From assembly GCA_964593865.1 (NCBI GenBank), contig CAZQKE010000135.1, forward strand, positions 1 to 64,000: 64,000 nucleotides of DNA, given 5' to 3'. Both the position numbers and the translations under genes were made by a program. Below the pieces are notes generated by a model. That model did no database searches. It had not been told where the DNA came from and saw nothing but the letters and a program-made list of their open reading frames with translations. Of this stretch, positions 56,093 to 64,000 are shown in pieces. Origin of the DNA: CAZQKE01 sp964593865. Lineage in GTDB: Bacteria; Chloroflexota; Anaerolineae; JAAYZQ01. Numbering within the stretch: the stretch's first letter is position 1; each line of letters starts with the position of its first letter.

Positions 56093-56121
56093 TTGCCACC
56101 CTCACCCTTTTCGGGTATAAT
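56093..56121 (+). promoter_or_regulatory. Promoter of the tgt-uppP transcript
   Basis: TTGCCA at 56093-56098 and TATAAT at 56116-56121, 17 bp apart; start near 56128, giving a 200-nt leader. Confidence 0.8.
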
Positions 56122-56127
56122 AGCCTG

Positions 56128-56327
56128 CGAAAGGGGAATGTAATGGAACAAGTGGCTGTCCATCATAGAATGCTGCGACCGTCGAGGCCCTCGGCTCTGC
56201 CGGAGCGCAGCAGGGTTCGGGTGTGGACCGAAGCGAACACACCGACGGCACGTGCCCCGGCACACATTTCGGATCTAAGCATCGCCCAACCATTCGGGCA
56301 GCACGAGCGGTGACCGGCGGCGGATCT
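56128..56327 (+). promoter_or_regulatory. Structured leader of tgt
   Basis: TGCTGCG near 56171 pairs with CGCAGCA near 56205 (7 bp) and encloses smaller stems; GGTGTG/CACACC (near 56220-56243) and the palindrome GGCACGTGCC follow. Neither preQ1-I nor preQ1-II riboswitch consensus is recognised. Possible regulation of queuosine modification; unproven. Confidence 0.4.
56143..56313 (+). CDS. Possible 56-codon leader ORF upstream of tgt
   Basis: An ATG seven nt after AGGGG near the transcript's 5' end opens a 56-codon ORF whose TGA stop ends 14 nt before the tgt ATG. The peptide is Arg/Pro/Ala-rich and matches no family I know. It overlaps the folded leader described separately, so coding status is doubtful. 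Confidence 0.3.
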   Translation: MEQVAVHHRMLRPSRPSALPERSRVRVWTEANTPTARAPAHISDLSIAQPFGQHER

Positions 56328-57440
56328 ATGCAATTCATCCTCTTCCATACCGACGCCGCGGGGCAGGCCCGTTTGGGGCGCATCATCACCCCCCATGGCG
56401 AAATCGCCACACCTGCCTTTGCCCCCGTGGGAACCCAAGCCACCGTCAAAGCCCTGGACCCCCGCGACCTGCACGAGCTCGGCGCAGAATTGATCCTGAG
56501 CAACACCTACCACCTCTACCTGCGGCCTGGCGCCGACGTGGTGGAGGAGATGGGCGGGTTGCACCGTTTCATGGGGTGGGATGGCCCCATCCTGACCGAT
56601 TCGGGCGGCTTTCAGGTGTTCAGCCTGGCCGAACGACGCAAGGTCGGCGACGAGGGCGTTGAGTTCCGCTCCCATATTGACGGCTCTCGCCACTTTTTCA
56701 CCCCGGAGATGGTTATCCGCGTCCAGGAGCAGTTGGGAGCCGACATCATCATGGTCCTGGACGAATGCGCCGTGCCCGACGACCGAGCCTACAACGAGCA
56801 GGCATTGGCCCGCACCCACGCCTGGGCGGAGCGTTGCCGCGCCGCCCAGAGCCGCGACGACCAGGCGTTGTTCGGCATCGTCCAAGGAGGCATCTTTCCC
56901 GACCTGCGCCGTCGGAGTGCAAAGTTTCTGGTGGACCTTGACTTCCCCGGCTATGCCATCGGCGGGCTGAGCGTGGGAGAAAGCAAGGAGCAGATGTACG
57001 CTACGCTTGACGTCACCGTACCGCTGCTGCCCGCCGACAAGCCCCGTTACCTGATGGGCGTCGGCGCACCGGAAGACCTGCTGGAAGGGGTGGCACGGGG
57101 TGTGGACCTGTTTGACTGCGTCCTACCCACCCGCCTGGCCCGCAACGCCGCACTGCTCACCCACACCGGACGGATCAATATCCGCAACGCCCGCTTTGAA
57201 CGGGACCCCGCCCCCATTGAGGAGGGTTGCAGCTGCTACACCTGTCGCCACTTCTCACGGGCCTATCTGCGCCATCTGTTCAAAGCAGGGGAGATCCTGG
57301 CCGCACGCCTGGCGACCATCCACAACGTCCACTTTTTGCTGCAGCTGATGCGCGACATCCGCGCCGCCATCGCCGCCGACCGCTTCTCCGCTTTCAAAAA
57401 AGCCTTCCTGGCCGACTATTTTCATTCCTCCCAACGATGA
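56328..57440 (+). CDS. tgt: Queuine tRNA-ribosyltransferase (tRNA-guanine transglycosylase)
   Basis: A 370-residue TIM-barrel enzyme that exchanges guanine-34 in GUN-anticodon tRNAs for preQ1, in queuosine synthesis. Catalytic Asp and substrate site: ILTDSGGFQVFSL; second Asp in VLPTRLARN with the preceding DLFDC; zinc site CSCYTCRHFSRAYLRHL (three Cys and a His). Length and order of motifs are normal. Start at ATG 56328; no strong Shine-Dalgarno, only CGGCGG. uppP follows after 7 nt, so co-transcription is likely. Confidence 0.96.
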   Translation: MQFILFHTDAAGQARLGRIITPHGEIATPAFAPVGTQATVKALDPRDLHELGAELILSNTYHLYLRPGADVVEEMGGLHRFMGWDGPILTDSGGFQVFSLAERRKVGDEGVEFRSHIDGSRHFFTPEMVIRVQEQLGADIIMVLDECAVPDDRAYNEQALARTHAWAERCRAAQSRDDQALFGIVQGGIFPDLRRRSAKFLVDLDFPGYAIGGLSVGESKEQMYATLDVTVPLLPADKPRYLMGVGAPEDLLEGVARGVDLFDCVLPTRLARNAALLTHTGRINIRNARFERDPAPIEEGCSCYTCRHFSRAYLRHLFKAGEILAARLATIHNVHFLLQLMRDIRAAIAADRFSAFKKAFLADYFHSSQR

Positions 57441-57447
57441 GGTGCCC

Positions 57448-58257
57448 ATGAATATCGTTCAAGCCGTCATCCTCGGCCTTTTGCAAGGGGCCACCGAGTT
57501 CATCCCCGTTTCCAGTTCCGGCCATCTGGTCCTGGTTCCCTGGCTGCTGGGCTGGGACGAGCCGGGCCTGGTGTTTGACACGGTTGTCCACTGGGGCACG
57601 CTGGTTGCCGTGGTCGCCTACTTCCGGCACGATTGGCCGACCCTCATCGGCGCGTGGCTACGGGGATCGGTCCGCCGGGAGTGGGATGACCCCGACGCCC
57701 GGCTAATGTGGCTGCTTATCGTGGGTAGCCTGCCGGCGGCGATCATCGGCTTTTTGCTGGAGGATTTTTTTGAATCGCTATTCGGCCGGCCGCTCTGGGT
57801 GAGCGTCTTTTTGCTGGTCACGGCGGCACTGCTGGCCCTCAGTGAGCGGTTAGGCCACCGGACACGGGCGATGGAGGACCTGAACCGGACCGACGCGGTC
57901 ATCATCGGGCTGGGGCAAGCAGCGGCCATCGCGCCGGGTATCTCCCGCTCCGGTTCGACCCTGGCCGCCGGATTGCTCCGCGGCCTGGAGCGGGCGGCAG
58001 CAGCCCGGTTCAGCTTCTTGCTGAGCACGCCCATCATCTTGGGCGCGGGCCTCTTCAAAATGCTGGACCTCTTGGACACCCCCGACCCACTGGCCCAAGC
58101 CCCCATGCTGTTGGCGGGCTTTCTGGCAGCGGCGGTCGGCGGTTACCTCTGCATCCGTTTCCTGTTGCGCTATTTGCAGCGGGGAAGACTGTACCCCTTT
58201 GCCCTCTACTGCGCCGCCTTCGGTTCCTTCTGTCTGCTCGTAGCGATAGCGCGTTGA
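57448..58257 (+). CDS. uppP: Undecaprenyl-diphosphatase
   Basis: A 269-residue integral membrane phosphatase that recycles the undecaprenyl carrier for cell-wall and exopolysaccharide synthesis. Family motifs are GATEFIPVSSSGHLVL (near residue 14) and PGISRSGSTLAAGL (near 165), holding the catalytic Glu, Ser, His and Arg residues; about eight membrane helices are seen. ATG at 57448 with GAGGTG just upstream overlapping the tgt stop; GTG at 57442 is an alternative. Its nearness to the exopolysaccharide operon on the other strand is functionally consistent. Confidence 0.96.
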   Translation: MNIVQAVILGLLQGATEFIPVSSSGHLVLVPWLLGWDEPGLVFDTVVHWGTLVAVVAYFRHDWPTLIGAWLRGSVRREWDDPDARLMWLLIVGSLPAAIIGFLLEDFFESLFGRPLWVSVFLLVTAALLALSERLGHRTRAMEDLNRTDAVIIGLGQAAAIAPGISRSGSTLAAGLLRGLERAAAARFSFLLSTPIILGAGLFKMLDLLDTPDPLAQAPMLLAGFLAAAVGGYLCIRFLLRYLQRGRLYPFALYCAAFGSFCLLVAIAR

Positions 58258-58280
58258 GCAACCATCACAACTACCGCCCC

Positions 58281-58763
58281 CTAGGACCGATCCAACACAG
58301 ACTTCAGGTCGTCATAGGTCTGCAGCCAGGTCTGCGGCACAACGCGCATATCACCGATGACGGGCATAAAATTGGTATCACCTATCCAGCGGGGCACGGC
58401 GTGAAGGTGCACATGCTCCTCAATCCCGGCCCCCGCCGCTTGGCCCAAATTGGCCCCGATGTTGAACCCCTGGGGATGCATGACCTCCCGCAATGCGGCC
58501 AGCCCCCGCTGGAGCATCAACATCATCTCCGTCAGCGTCGGCGCATCCAAATCCTCCAGGCTCGGCACATGCACGTAGGGCACAACCATAAAATGGCCGT
58601 TGTTGTACGGAAAGCGATTGAGGATGAGGAACACCCGCTCCCCCCGTAAAAGAACCAGGTTCTCCCGGTCCTGATCGCTGGCCGCAGCATGACAAAACAC
58701 GCAACCTTCCACTTTGGGCGCGGTCAAGTACTCCAACCGCCAAGGCGACCACAGGTGCTTCAT
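58281..58763 (-). CDS. HIT family nucleotide hydrolase/phosphorylase
   Basis: A 160-residue histidine-triad protein. The triad reads EEHVHLHAVPRW, where HVHLHA supplies the catalytic His; the N-terminal LEYLTAPKVEGCVFCHAA segment with CxxC resembles the zinc-binding Ap4A phosphorylase-like group of the HIT superfamily. It should cleave dinucleoside polyphosphates or AMP conjugates. GGGAG precedes the ATG and the gene has its own promoter. Convergent with uppP, 23 bp apart. Confidence 0.92.
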   Translation of the reverse strand: MKHLWSPWRLEYLTAPKVEGCVFCHAAASDQDRENLVLLRGERVFLILNRFPYNNGHFMVVPYVHVPSLEDLDAPTLTEMMLMLQRGLAALREVMHPQGFNIGANLGQAAGAGIEEHVHLHAVPRWIGDTNFMPVIGDMRVVPQTWLQTYDDLKSVLDRS

Positions 58764-58797
58764 CGCTTCTCTCCCGATCAGTTTTTATGTCTTCTCA

Positions 58798-58826
58798 ATT
58801 ATAGCACAAGCACCCACCCAGGTCAA
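58798..58826 (-). promoter_or_regulatory. Promoter for the HIT gene
   Basis: Minus-strand TTGACC (58826-58821) and TATAAT (58803-58798), 17 bp apart. Confidence 0.8.
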
Positions 58827-58895
58827 CGCCCGGCGCGCCAACCCAGAGCAGGTGCATCACCGTTCCCACTGCCGGTCCCGATGGCATGTGCCCCC

Positions 58896-60023
58896 TCAAC
58901 GCCGTTCGTGTCCTGCGGCGCGGTAGACCGCCAGCAACCGCCGTGCTGCATCCTCCCAGCGGAACTTGGCCGCCTGCTCCCGCCCGGCGGCAATCAGACG
59001 CGCCCGCAACTCCGCATCGCCCAAAATCCGCTCCAACGCCTCAGCTACGGCCTCGGCATCGGCAGCATCCACCAGCAGCCCCGCCTCCCCCACCACCTCC
59101 GGCAGAGATGAGTTGTCGGCGGCGACGACGGGTGTACCGCAAGCCATCGCCTCCAGCACGGGCAGGCCGAACCCTTCGTACCACGAAGGGAACGCAAAAA
59201 CCCGGGCCAGGGTGTAAAGGGCCGGCAGGTCGGCATCGTCCACAAAGCCGGGGAAATGCACCCGGCCCACCAGATCGGGCTGCTCGGCCAGGGCCAGGGT
59301 GTCCTCAAACATCCAGCCCCGCCCCCCGGCGATGACCAGATGCAGGTCGGCTGCGGGTAGCCGACGAAATGCTTCCATGAGGGTTGCAAAGTTCTTGCGC
59401 GGCTGGAGCGTGCCCAGCCCCAAAACAAACCGTTCCGGTAGGGCATAGCGCGCGCGGACGCGGGCCAACTCCCGGCCATCTTCCACAGGGCGAAAGCGGC
59501 CCTCCACTCCCGGATAGAGAACACTCACCCGCTCCGGTTCAACGGACAAGAGGGCAATGAGATCGCGGCGGGTGCTTTGCGAATCGGCCAGAATGTGTCG
59601 CGCCCGTTTCACGGCGCGGGAGACGGCCCCCTCCAGGTAGGCGCGAAAGCCGGGGACAAAGAATTGGGGAAAGCGCAAGAAGGAAAGATCGTGGACGGTC
59701 AACACCGCCGGAGCACGGCCCGTCGGCGGCAACACAAAATCGGGCGAATGAAAGAGATCCAGCGGCCCGGTGACAACCTGGACCGGGACCGGCAACCGCA
59801 ACCGCTGCCAAAAGATGTGCATCCAGCGGTCCGAAAAGGGCAAGGAACGGAGCCGGAAATTCTCCGGCCACGGCCCTAAACCGTCGTCGCCCCGCCCGGC
59901 GGTAAACAGGGTATAGCGATTTTCCCGGTCCAACGCCGCCAGGGCACGGATCAGGTTGCGGGTGTAACGGCCGATACCGCCCCCTTGCCGCACCGCCGCC
60001 GTGTAATCAATCCCGATCCTCAA
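58896..60023 (-). CDS. GT4 family glycosyltransferase
   Basis: A 375-residue GT-B fold glycosyltransferase, family 4. N-terminal RIGIDYTAAVRQGGGIGRY (acceptor side) and C-terminal GLGTLQPRKNF, AFPSWYEGFGLPVLEAMACG with the EX7E pattern mark the family. It transfers a sugar from a nucleotide donor, probably retaining. The TTG at 60023 is preferred over GTG at 60038 because GGAGG lies 7 nt upstream and the protein then starts MRIGIDY, like relatives. Last gene of the exopolysaccharide operon, 21 nt after the GtrA gene. Confidence 0.92.
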   Translation of the reverse strand: MRIGIDYTAAVRQGGGIGRYTRNLIRALAALDRENRYTLFTAGRGDDGLGPWPENFRLRSLPFSDRWMHIFWQRLRLPVPVQVVTGPLDLFHSPDFVLPPTGRAPAVLTVHDLSFLRFPQFFVPGFRAYLEGAVSRAVKRARHILADSQSTRRDLIALLSVEPERVSVLYPGVEGRFRPVEDGRELARVRARYALPERFVLGLGTLQPRKNFATLMEAFRRLPAADLHLVIAGGRGWMFEDTLALAEQPDLVGRVHFPGFVDDADLPALYTLARVFAFPSWYEGFGLPVLEAMACGTPVVAADNSSLPEVVGEAGLLVDAADAEAVAEALERILGDAELRARLIAAGREQAAKFRWEDAARRLLAVYRAAGHERR

Positions 60024-60044
60024 AACGCGCTCCTCCACAACCCC

Positions 60045-60602
60045 CTATTCAATCCCGCGATAGGTCCAGATACGGTTGACGCCGAAATTCCAAAACAGGA
60101 CAACGCCGATGGCAAAGGCTTTGGCCAGGTTGTAGCTCAACCGCTCGCCGACGAAATGTTGGAAAACGAACCGGTCCATGATGACCAAGATCACCGTGTT
60201 GATGATCAACCCCAACACGTTGACGGTGGCAAACTGGGCCAACTGGCTACCGATCGGTCGCTCCCGCGATTCGGGAAAGGTCCACAAACGATTCCAGGTG
60301 AAATTACTCAGAACCGCCGTACTGAACGAGATGATATTGGCCGCCACAAGCTGCACCTGATGCGGCGGCCAAGCCACCCCCCAGCCGACGCCCAAACCCA
60401 GCCCTTCAAAGACCACTTTCATCACGTTCAGCACAACGAAATCCACCACCGCGCCGATGGCGCCGACGATGGCAAATTTGACGAACCGTTCCAGCTCTTT
60501 GGGATTGGACAGAAGCTTGGTCCAAAGAGGCCCCAACAGCGGCAGGTTCCCGATCCAACCCGACCAACGACTCTTTTCTATGACTGCGACGATGCGAAAC
60601 AA
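60045..60602 (-). CDS. GtrA-like membrane protein
   Basis: A 185-residue protein with four membrane helices in the pattern of GtrA (pfam04138): FVKFAIVGAIGAVVDFVVL, NIISFSTAVLSNFTWNRLWTF and the closing WNFGVNRIWTY. GtrA proteins are thought to move lipid-linked sugars across the membrane or aid glycosyltransferases. A 40-residue N-terminal cytosolic segment precedes the domain. It sits between the O-antigen-ligase-like gene (44 nt) and the GT4 gene, which supports a role in exopolysaccharide export or modification. Confidence 0.9.
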   Translation of the reverse strand: MFRIVAVIEKSRWSGWIGNLPLLGPLWTKLLSNPKELERFVKFAIVGAIGAVVDFVVLNVMKVVFEGLGLGVGWGVAWPPHQVQLVAANIISFSTAVLSNFTWNRLWTFPESRERPIGSQLAQFATVNVLGLIINTVILVIMDRFVFQHFVGERLSYNLAKAFAIGVVLFWNFGVNRIWTYRGIE

Positions 60603-60646
60603 ATCTTTGACCTCCTCATTTGTCCGCCGCTACGGCTGCGGCCCGG

Positions 60647-62113
60647 CTAGGGCAATCTGCGAGGCAGCATTCCCAGCAGGATCGCCAAATGCAAGTACAT
60701 GCTATGGACATACAGATTGTCAAAGATGCTGTGGACACTCAGGTGAACCAGCACTCCCAGCACACCCAGGGCAAGCCCCCACTCCCAACCAGACGCCCGC
60801 CTTGCTGCCCGCCAGGCCAATAGCAAGGCCGCCCCCCACAAAAGAAGATAGGCCCCCAGCCCCAGCAGGCCCGCTTCGGCGGCGACGTTGAGGTAATAGT
60901 TGTGGGCGTGGCCCAGGGCGTGCGGCCACAAGGGGAGGGCATAGTCGCCGTAGACCGCCTCATAGTTGCCGATGCCCACCCCCAACCAGGGATGATCGGT
61001 CCACATGGCCAGGGCCGATTGCCAATGGGCCATCCGTTCCAGAACGGCGAAATTGGCGTCGGTCACTTCTACGCCGCGCACGTCGGCCAGGCCCAGGTAG
61101 GGCGTAAAATCGCCGAACCGTTGGACGATGGCCGGTGGGATCAGGGAGATGCCCCCCGCAAACAACAGATAGGCCGCCAACAAGACCAGCACCGCAATCA
61201 GGACCGCCCCCCGCCCGCTGCGGACCACCACGGCCAGAAGCATCACGCCGACCGCCGCCGCCAAGCCCAGCCATGCCCCCCGCGACCAGGACATGACCAG
61301 GGCCAAGAGCATCGGCCCGCCGCAGCCCACCGCCCACAGCAGCCAGCCCCACACCCCGACCTCGTGTGCTCCCCGAGTCTTCGCGGCGGAATCCCGGCGA
61401 CGCCCGGCAGCGAGCTGCACCACCGACGCCACAAGGAAGCCCAGGGCCAGGGGCAAAGTCAGCCCCAGATACCCGGCGTAGGGGTTGGGTTGCTCAAAGG
61501 TGCCGTAAGCCCGCATGAAACGGCCAAAGAGGACAAACTCCTCCGGGCCGACCTGAAAGAGGAACTGGTAGATGCCGTGCAGGGCGGCCAACGCCCCCGT
61601 CCCCAGCATGACGAACACCACCGCCCGCCGCAGGCGTCCGGTGGTGGTCAGGTTGAAGGCCATGACGTAGAGGGCCAGCGTTTCGCTCCATTTGATGATC
61701 TCTTTGAGGCTGGCCCGCAGGGAGACGGCCCCCAACGACGACAGCAGGATGACGCCCCAAAAGAACAGCAGGGGCAGCGTCAGCGGCGGCCAGGCGATGC
61801 GCACCTTGCGGCGGGCAACCATGCCCATCAGCCAGGCGGCCAGCACCAGGGCCACCAGCACCTCCGTCACGCCGACGTTCATCCCGCCGACCCGCACCTG
61901 ACGCACCGCGCCAAAGGGAACGGCAGGCACGAGGAGCAGCAGGCCGACCTGGGGGCGGATCAATGTGGCAACCAAGACAATGCCCCCCAAGACCAGCAGC
62001 ACAGCCCAGGTCAGGGGCAGAAGGGCAACGGCAAGCCCTACCAACAGGATTGCCGGACCGACGACCCAGTTCGCGGAAAGGAAACGCGGCGGGAAAGGAA
62101 ACGAATCCGTCAT
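60647..62113 (-). CDS. O-antigen ligase family protein
   Basis: A 488-residue polytopic protein with about 12 helices. The large extracytoplasmic loop has DHPWLGVGIGNYEAVYG and LGHAHNYYLNVAAEAGLLG, the classic Wzy_C signature with conserved His. It should polymerise or ligate lipid-linked glycan outside the membrane. Second gene of the exopolysaccharide operon, 16 nt after the decarboxylase-like gene. Not closely similar to the ligase-like protein at 18725 beyond the shared signature. Confidence 0.9.
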   Translation of the reverse strand: MTDSFPFPPRFLSANWVVGPAILLVGLAVALLPLTWAVLLVLGGIVLVATLIRPQVGLLLLVPAVPFGAVRQVRVGGMNVGVTEVLVALVLAAWLMGMVARRKVRIAWPPLTLPLLFFWGVILLSSLGAVSLRASLKEIIKWSETLALYVMAFNLTTTGRLRRAVVFVMLGTGALAALHGIYQFLFQVGPEEFVLFGRFMRAYGTFEQPNPYAGYLGLTLPLALGFLVASVVQLAAGRRRDSAAKTRGAHEVGVWGWLLWAVGCGGPMLLALVMSWSRGAWLGLAAAVGVMLLAVVVRSGRGAVLIAVLVLLAAYLLFAGGISLIPPAIVQRFGDFTPYLGLADVRGVEVTDANFAVLERMAHWQSALAMWTDHPWLGVGIGNYEAVYGDYALPLWPHALGHAHNYYLNVAAEAGLLGLGAYLLLWGAALLLAWRAARRASGWEWGLALGVLGVLVHLSVHSIFDNLYVHSMYLHLAILLGMLPRRLP

Positions 62114-62129
62114 CGGAAACAGACCATTG

Positions 62130-63074
62130 TCAGAAAAGCTGCTCCCGGAACCATTCTACCGTCCGGCTTAATCCTTCTTCCAGAGAGACCCGGGGTTCCC
62201 AGCCCAGTACCTTCCGCGCCTTGCTGATATCCGGCTGGCGGACCATGGGGTCGTCCTGGGTGCGTTCATCACGGGGCCGGACGAACACGATCTCTGATTT
62301 GCTACCGGTCACTTCCAGCACCTTGTGGGCAAACTCCAAGATCGTCATTTCGCGGGGGTTGCCCAGATTTACCGGATAGACCTCGCTGGACCACAAAAGG
62401 CGCACCATGCCCTCCACCAAGTCGGAGACGTAGCAGAAGCTACGCGTCCGCGAACCGTCATCGTATACCGTCAACGGCTCGCCCAAAAGGGCCTGGCGGA
62501 TGAAATTAGGCACCACCCGTCCGTCATCCAACCTCATGCGCGGGCCGTAGGTATTGAAAATGCGCACGATGCGCGTCTCCACGCCGTGGTAACGATGATA
62601 AGCCATGGTCAACGCTTCGGCAAACCGCTTGGATTCGTCATAGACGCCCCGTGGCCCCACCGGATTGACGTTGCCCCAATAGTCCTCCGGCTGGGGATGT
62701 ACTTTGGGATCGCCGTACACTTCTGACGTTGAGGCCAGCAAAAAGCGTGCACCCTTTTCCTTCGCCAGCCCCAGGGCCTTGTGCGTACCCAACGCCCCCA
62801 CTTTGAGGGTTTGGATGGGGAAATTCAAATAATCCACCGGGCTGGGTAGGGAAGCCAAATGCAACACCGCATCCAGCGGCCCGGCGATGAAAATGTATTC
62901 GGTCACATCGTACCGGATGAAATGAAACCTCTCATGCCCGGCCAAGTGGGCAATGTTGTCGGTCGAGCCGGTGCTGAGGTTATCCATCGCGATCACTTCG
63001 TGGCCTTGCTCCAACAGATAATCGCAAAGATGGGAACCGATAAACCCCGCCCCTCCGGTAATCAAAATACGCAT
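62130..63074 (-). CDS. NAD-dependent sugar-nucleotide epimerase/decarboxylase (UDP-glucuronate decarboxylase-like)
   Basis: A 314-residue short-chain dehydrogenase/reductase. NAD-binding GGAGFIGSH at the N-terminus, substrate segment LASLPSPVDYLNFPIQTLK, catalytic YDESK with upstream Ser/Thr in LLASTSEVYGDP, and RIFNTYGPRM. The PVDY and TLKVGALGTHKALGLAK blocks match UDP-xylose synthase (UXS) more than GalE, so decarboxylation of UDP-glucuronate to UDP-xylose is likely. GAGGAGGAG precedes the ATG. First gene of the four-gene exopolysaccharide operon. Confidence 0.88.
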   Translation of the reverse strand: MRILITGGAGFIGSHLCDYLLEQGHEVIAMDNLSTGSTDNIAHLAGHERFHFIRYDVTEYIFIAGPLDAVLHLASLPSPVDYLNFPIQTLKVGALGTHKALGLAKEKGARFLLASTSEVYGDPKVHPQPEDYWGNVNPVGPRGVYDESKRFAEALTMAYHRYHGVETRIVRIFNTYGPRMRLDDGRVVPNFIRQALLGEPLTVYDDGSRTRSFCYVSDLVEGMVRLLWSSEVYPVNLGNPREMTILEFAHKVLEVTGSKSEIVFVRPRDERTQDDPMVRQPDISKARKVLGWEPRVSLEEGLSRTVEWFREQLF

Positions 63075-63113
63075 TGCTCCTCCTCACACGTGTCGCCAAT
63101 ATTCTCCGCTTTG

Positions 63114-63142
63114 ATTGTAAGGGGAAACCCCCTTGCTGTCAA
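63114..63142 (-). promoter_or_regulatory. Promoter of the exopolysaccharide operon
   Basis: Minus-strand TTGACA (63142-63137) and TACAAT (63119-63114), 17 bp apart; start near 63107. Confidence 0.82.
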
Positions 63143-63317
63143 TTTCACCGGGGCAACGCGAATCCACCGGCAATCGGCCCTCCGGGATGACGACCTGCTC
63201 CGCACCGCAAAGGCAGCGTTCACCGAGAACGGCCGACCGCGCACCGTTCCCCTGCGCTCCCCGGCATCGCCGCATGGGATCGGTGCCGGGAACGACAAAT
63301 CTTACTTTGCCGGATCC
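63143..63317. other. Non-coding spacer between divergent promoters
   Basis: GC-rich, no ORF with support, no clear operator palindrome. Confidence 0.5.
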
Positions 63318-63346
63318 TTGACAAGCCCCTTGTTCCATGCTACTAT
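63318..63346 (+). promoter_or_regulatory. Promoter of the terminal membrane protein gene
   Basis: TTGACA at 63318-63323 and TACTAT at 63341-63346, 17 bp apart; start near 63353, leaving just GGGAGG and five nt before the ATG. Confidence 0.8.
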
Positions 63347-63365
63347 CCCCCGCCGGGAGGTGAAC

Positions 63366-64000
63366 ATGCAGAGACTAGCAAAACTCGTGGACCGTTTCTT
63401 CGGCTCTCTGCCGGGTCTGCTCCTCGTCGTCGTAGCTTGGGATGCCTTTATCATCGCCAGCTTGTCCATGTTCTCCGGCCCGGTCCGGGGGCTGGGTCTG
63501 GCCGACCTGCTGGGTATAGACTTGAGCGACGCCAACCGCGTGGGCCGCATCATCATGCTCTACCACTCCCTGGCCATCCCCTTTATCGCCGCCCTGGTCT
63601 ATCTGGTCCTTGACCGGCTCCCCTTTGGCTCCTCGCCGGAGGAGGAAAGGCGCATCCGCCGCTCCATCACCGCGCCGGTCACCATCGGCTACATGCTGAC
63701 CAGCATCGGCGGCATGACCTTTGCTTACGCAGGGCGCAATTGGGTGATGCACGGCCTATTCCTGATCGGACTCTCGCTGGTGTTCTACGCCGGGGCGCTG
63801 CTGACCGTGGCCCTTTGGCCCTCGCGCCGTTGGGCCACCGATCCGGCCCAGGAATCGCACCTGGCCGACGTCCCCCTGGAGCGGGTAGCCTTTTTCCTCA
63901 CCGCCCTTTTTACCCTCATCTCTGCGGCCATCGGCGGCGCGGCAGGGGCCTTTTTCGGCAACGGCTTTGTGGCCTTTTTGGCCGAAGACATCGTCCGGCA
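63366..64000 (+). CDS. Polytopic membrane protein of unknown function, 5' part
   Basis: The gene begins with ATG at 63366, GGGAGG five nt upstream, and runs open to the right edge (211 complete codons here), so it is truncated by the window. I see about five membrane helices: near residues 16-36, 62-82, 102-122, 128-150 and 174-200. In-membrane or border His residues occur in MLYHSLAIPF and VMHGLFL, so heme or metal binding is possible but unproven. No family is recognised. Preceded by its own strong promoter divergent from the exopolysaccharide operon. Confidence 0.75.
   Translation, partial: MQRLAKLVDRFFGSLPGLLLVVVAWDAFIIASLSMFSGPVRGLGLADLLGIDLSDANRVGRIIMLYHSLAIPFIAALVYLVLDRLPFGSSPEEERRIRRSITAPVTIGYMLTSIGGMTFAYAGRNWVMHGLFLIGLSLVFYAGALLTVALWPSRRWATDPAQESHLADVPLERVAFFLTALFTLISAAIGGAAGAFFGNGFVAFLAEDIVR

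Noticed and set aside
56128..56327. preQ1 riboswitch upstream of tgt
   Set aside because: Neither the short H-type pseudoknot of class I nor the class II layout is recognisable.
1..64000. Selenoprotein gene with in-frame UGA
   Set aside because: Prompted by selC, I looked at genes with unexpected C-terminal ends, but none showed a UGA followed by conserved family sequence; a systematic search is not possible by eye.

Overview
The window looks like a chromosomal segment of a GC-rich member of the Chloroflexota, probably an Anaerolineae-like lineage. This is inferred from the gene repertoire: very large multi-GAF histidine kinases, DUF3048, DUF3090 and DUF4388 proteins, GT2/GT4 and O-antigen-ligase-type envelope genes, and a mix of housekeeping genes in short operons. 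I cannot place it more precisely without searches. Genes are dense on both strands. Nearly every operon has a clear sigma70-type promoter (TTGnnn, 16-18 bp, TAnnnT), and several transcripts appear to start only a few bases before the start codon. No mobile element, CRISPR array or phage gene was seen.

Layout. 0-10 kb: the end of nuoN, an M20 hydrolase, a GT2 glycosyltransferase, a DUF3090 protein, an M3 oligopeptidase, acylphosphatase with a FecR-like membrane protein, and an IorA-like TPP enzyme coupled to a metal-binding lipoprotein. 10-15 kb: a membrane protein of unknown function, argG-argH preceded by what looks like a complete arginine-responsive transcription attenuator (leader peptide with tandem Arg codons, antiterminator, terminator), a patch of interspersed palindromes, and endonuclease IV. 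15-20.4 kb: a HerA-like ATPase with a structured leader, an inositol-monophosphatase-family enzyme, an O-antigen-ligase-like protein, and a selenocysteine tRNA (selC).

20.5-43.6 kb: a continuous leftward block of 15 tightly packed genes with one strong promoter at its head. In transcriptional order it encodes a DUF4388 protein, a CvnD/Arf-like GTPase, a roadblock protein, an alpha/beta hydrolase, a V4R-domain protein, a left-handed beta-helix protein, an acyl-ACP-reductase-like dehydrogenase, a REC-GGDEF protein with degenerate active-site motifs, a giant kinase of about 2,740 residues with 11 GAF domains and two receivers, a PDZ-membrane-GAF kinase, a hybrid kinase lacking its phospho-acceptor histidine, a triple-GAF protein, an RsbT-like ATPase, a receiver-only regulator and a second alpha/beta hydrolase with Thr in place of the nucleophile Ser. 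It reads as one signalling system joining a conservon-like G-protein module to multi-input kinases and to proteins suggestive of a lipid or small hydrophobic ligand. It is the main candidate for an undescribed system here.

43.8-64 kb: a DUF3048 lipoprotein with a YjbQ protein, an M24 peptidase with a UbiB/ABC1 kinase, a leftward operon of HEAT, unknown, CBS-DRTGG inorganic pyrophosphatase and TPR genes, a TPR/zinc-ribbon protein, a MarR regulator with a CopD-like membrane protein, a YkuD L,D-transpeptidase, tgt-uppP behind a structured leader, a HIT protein, a four-gene exopolysaccharide operon (UDP-glucuronate decarboxylase-like, O-antigen ligase, GtrA, GT4) and the start of a polytopic membrane protein that runs off the end.
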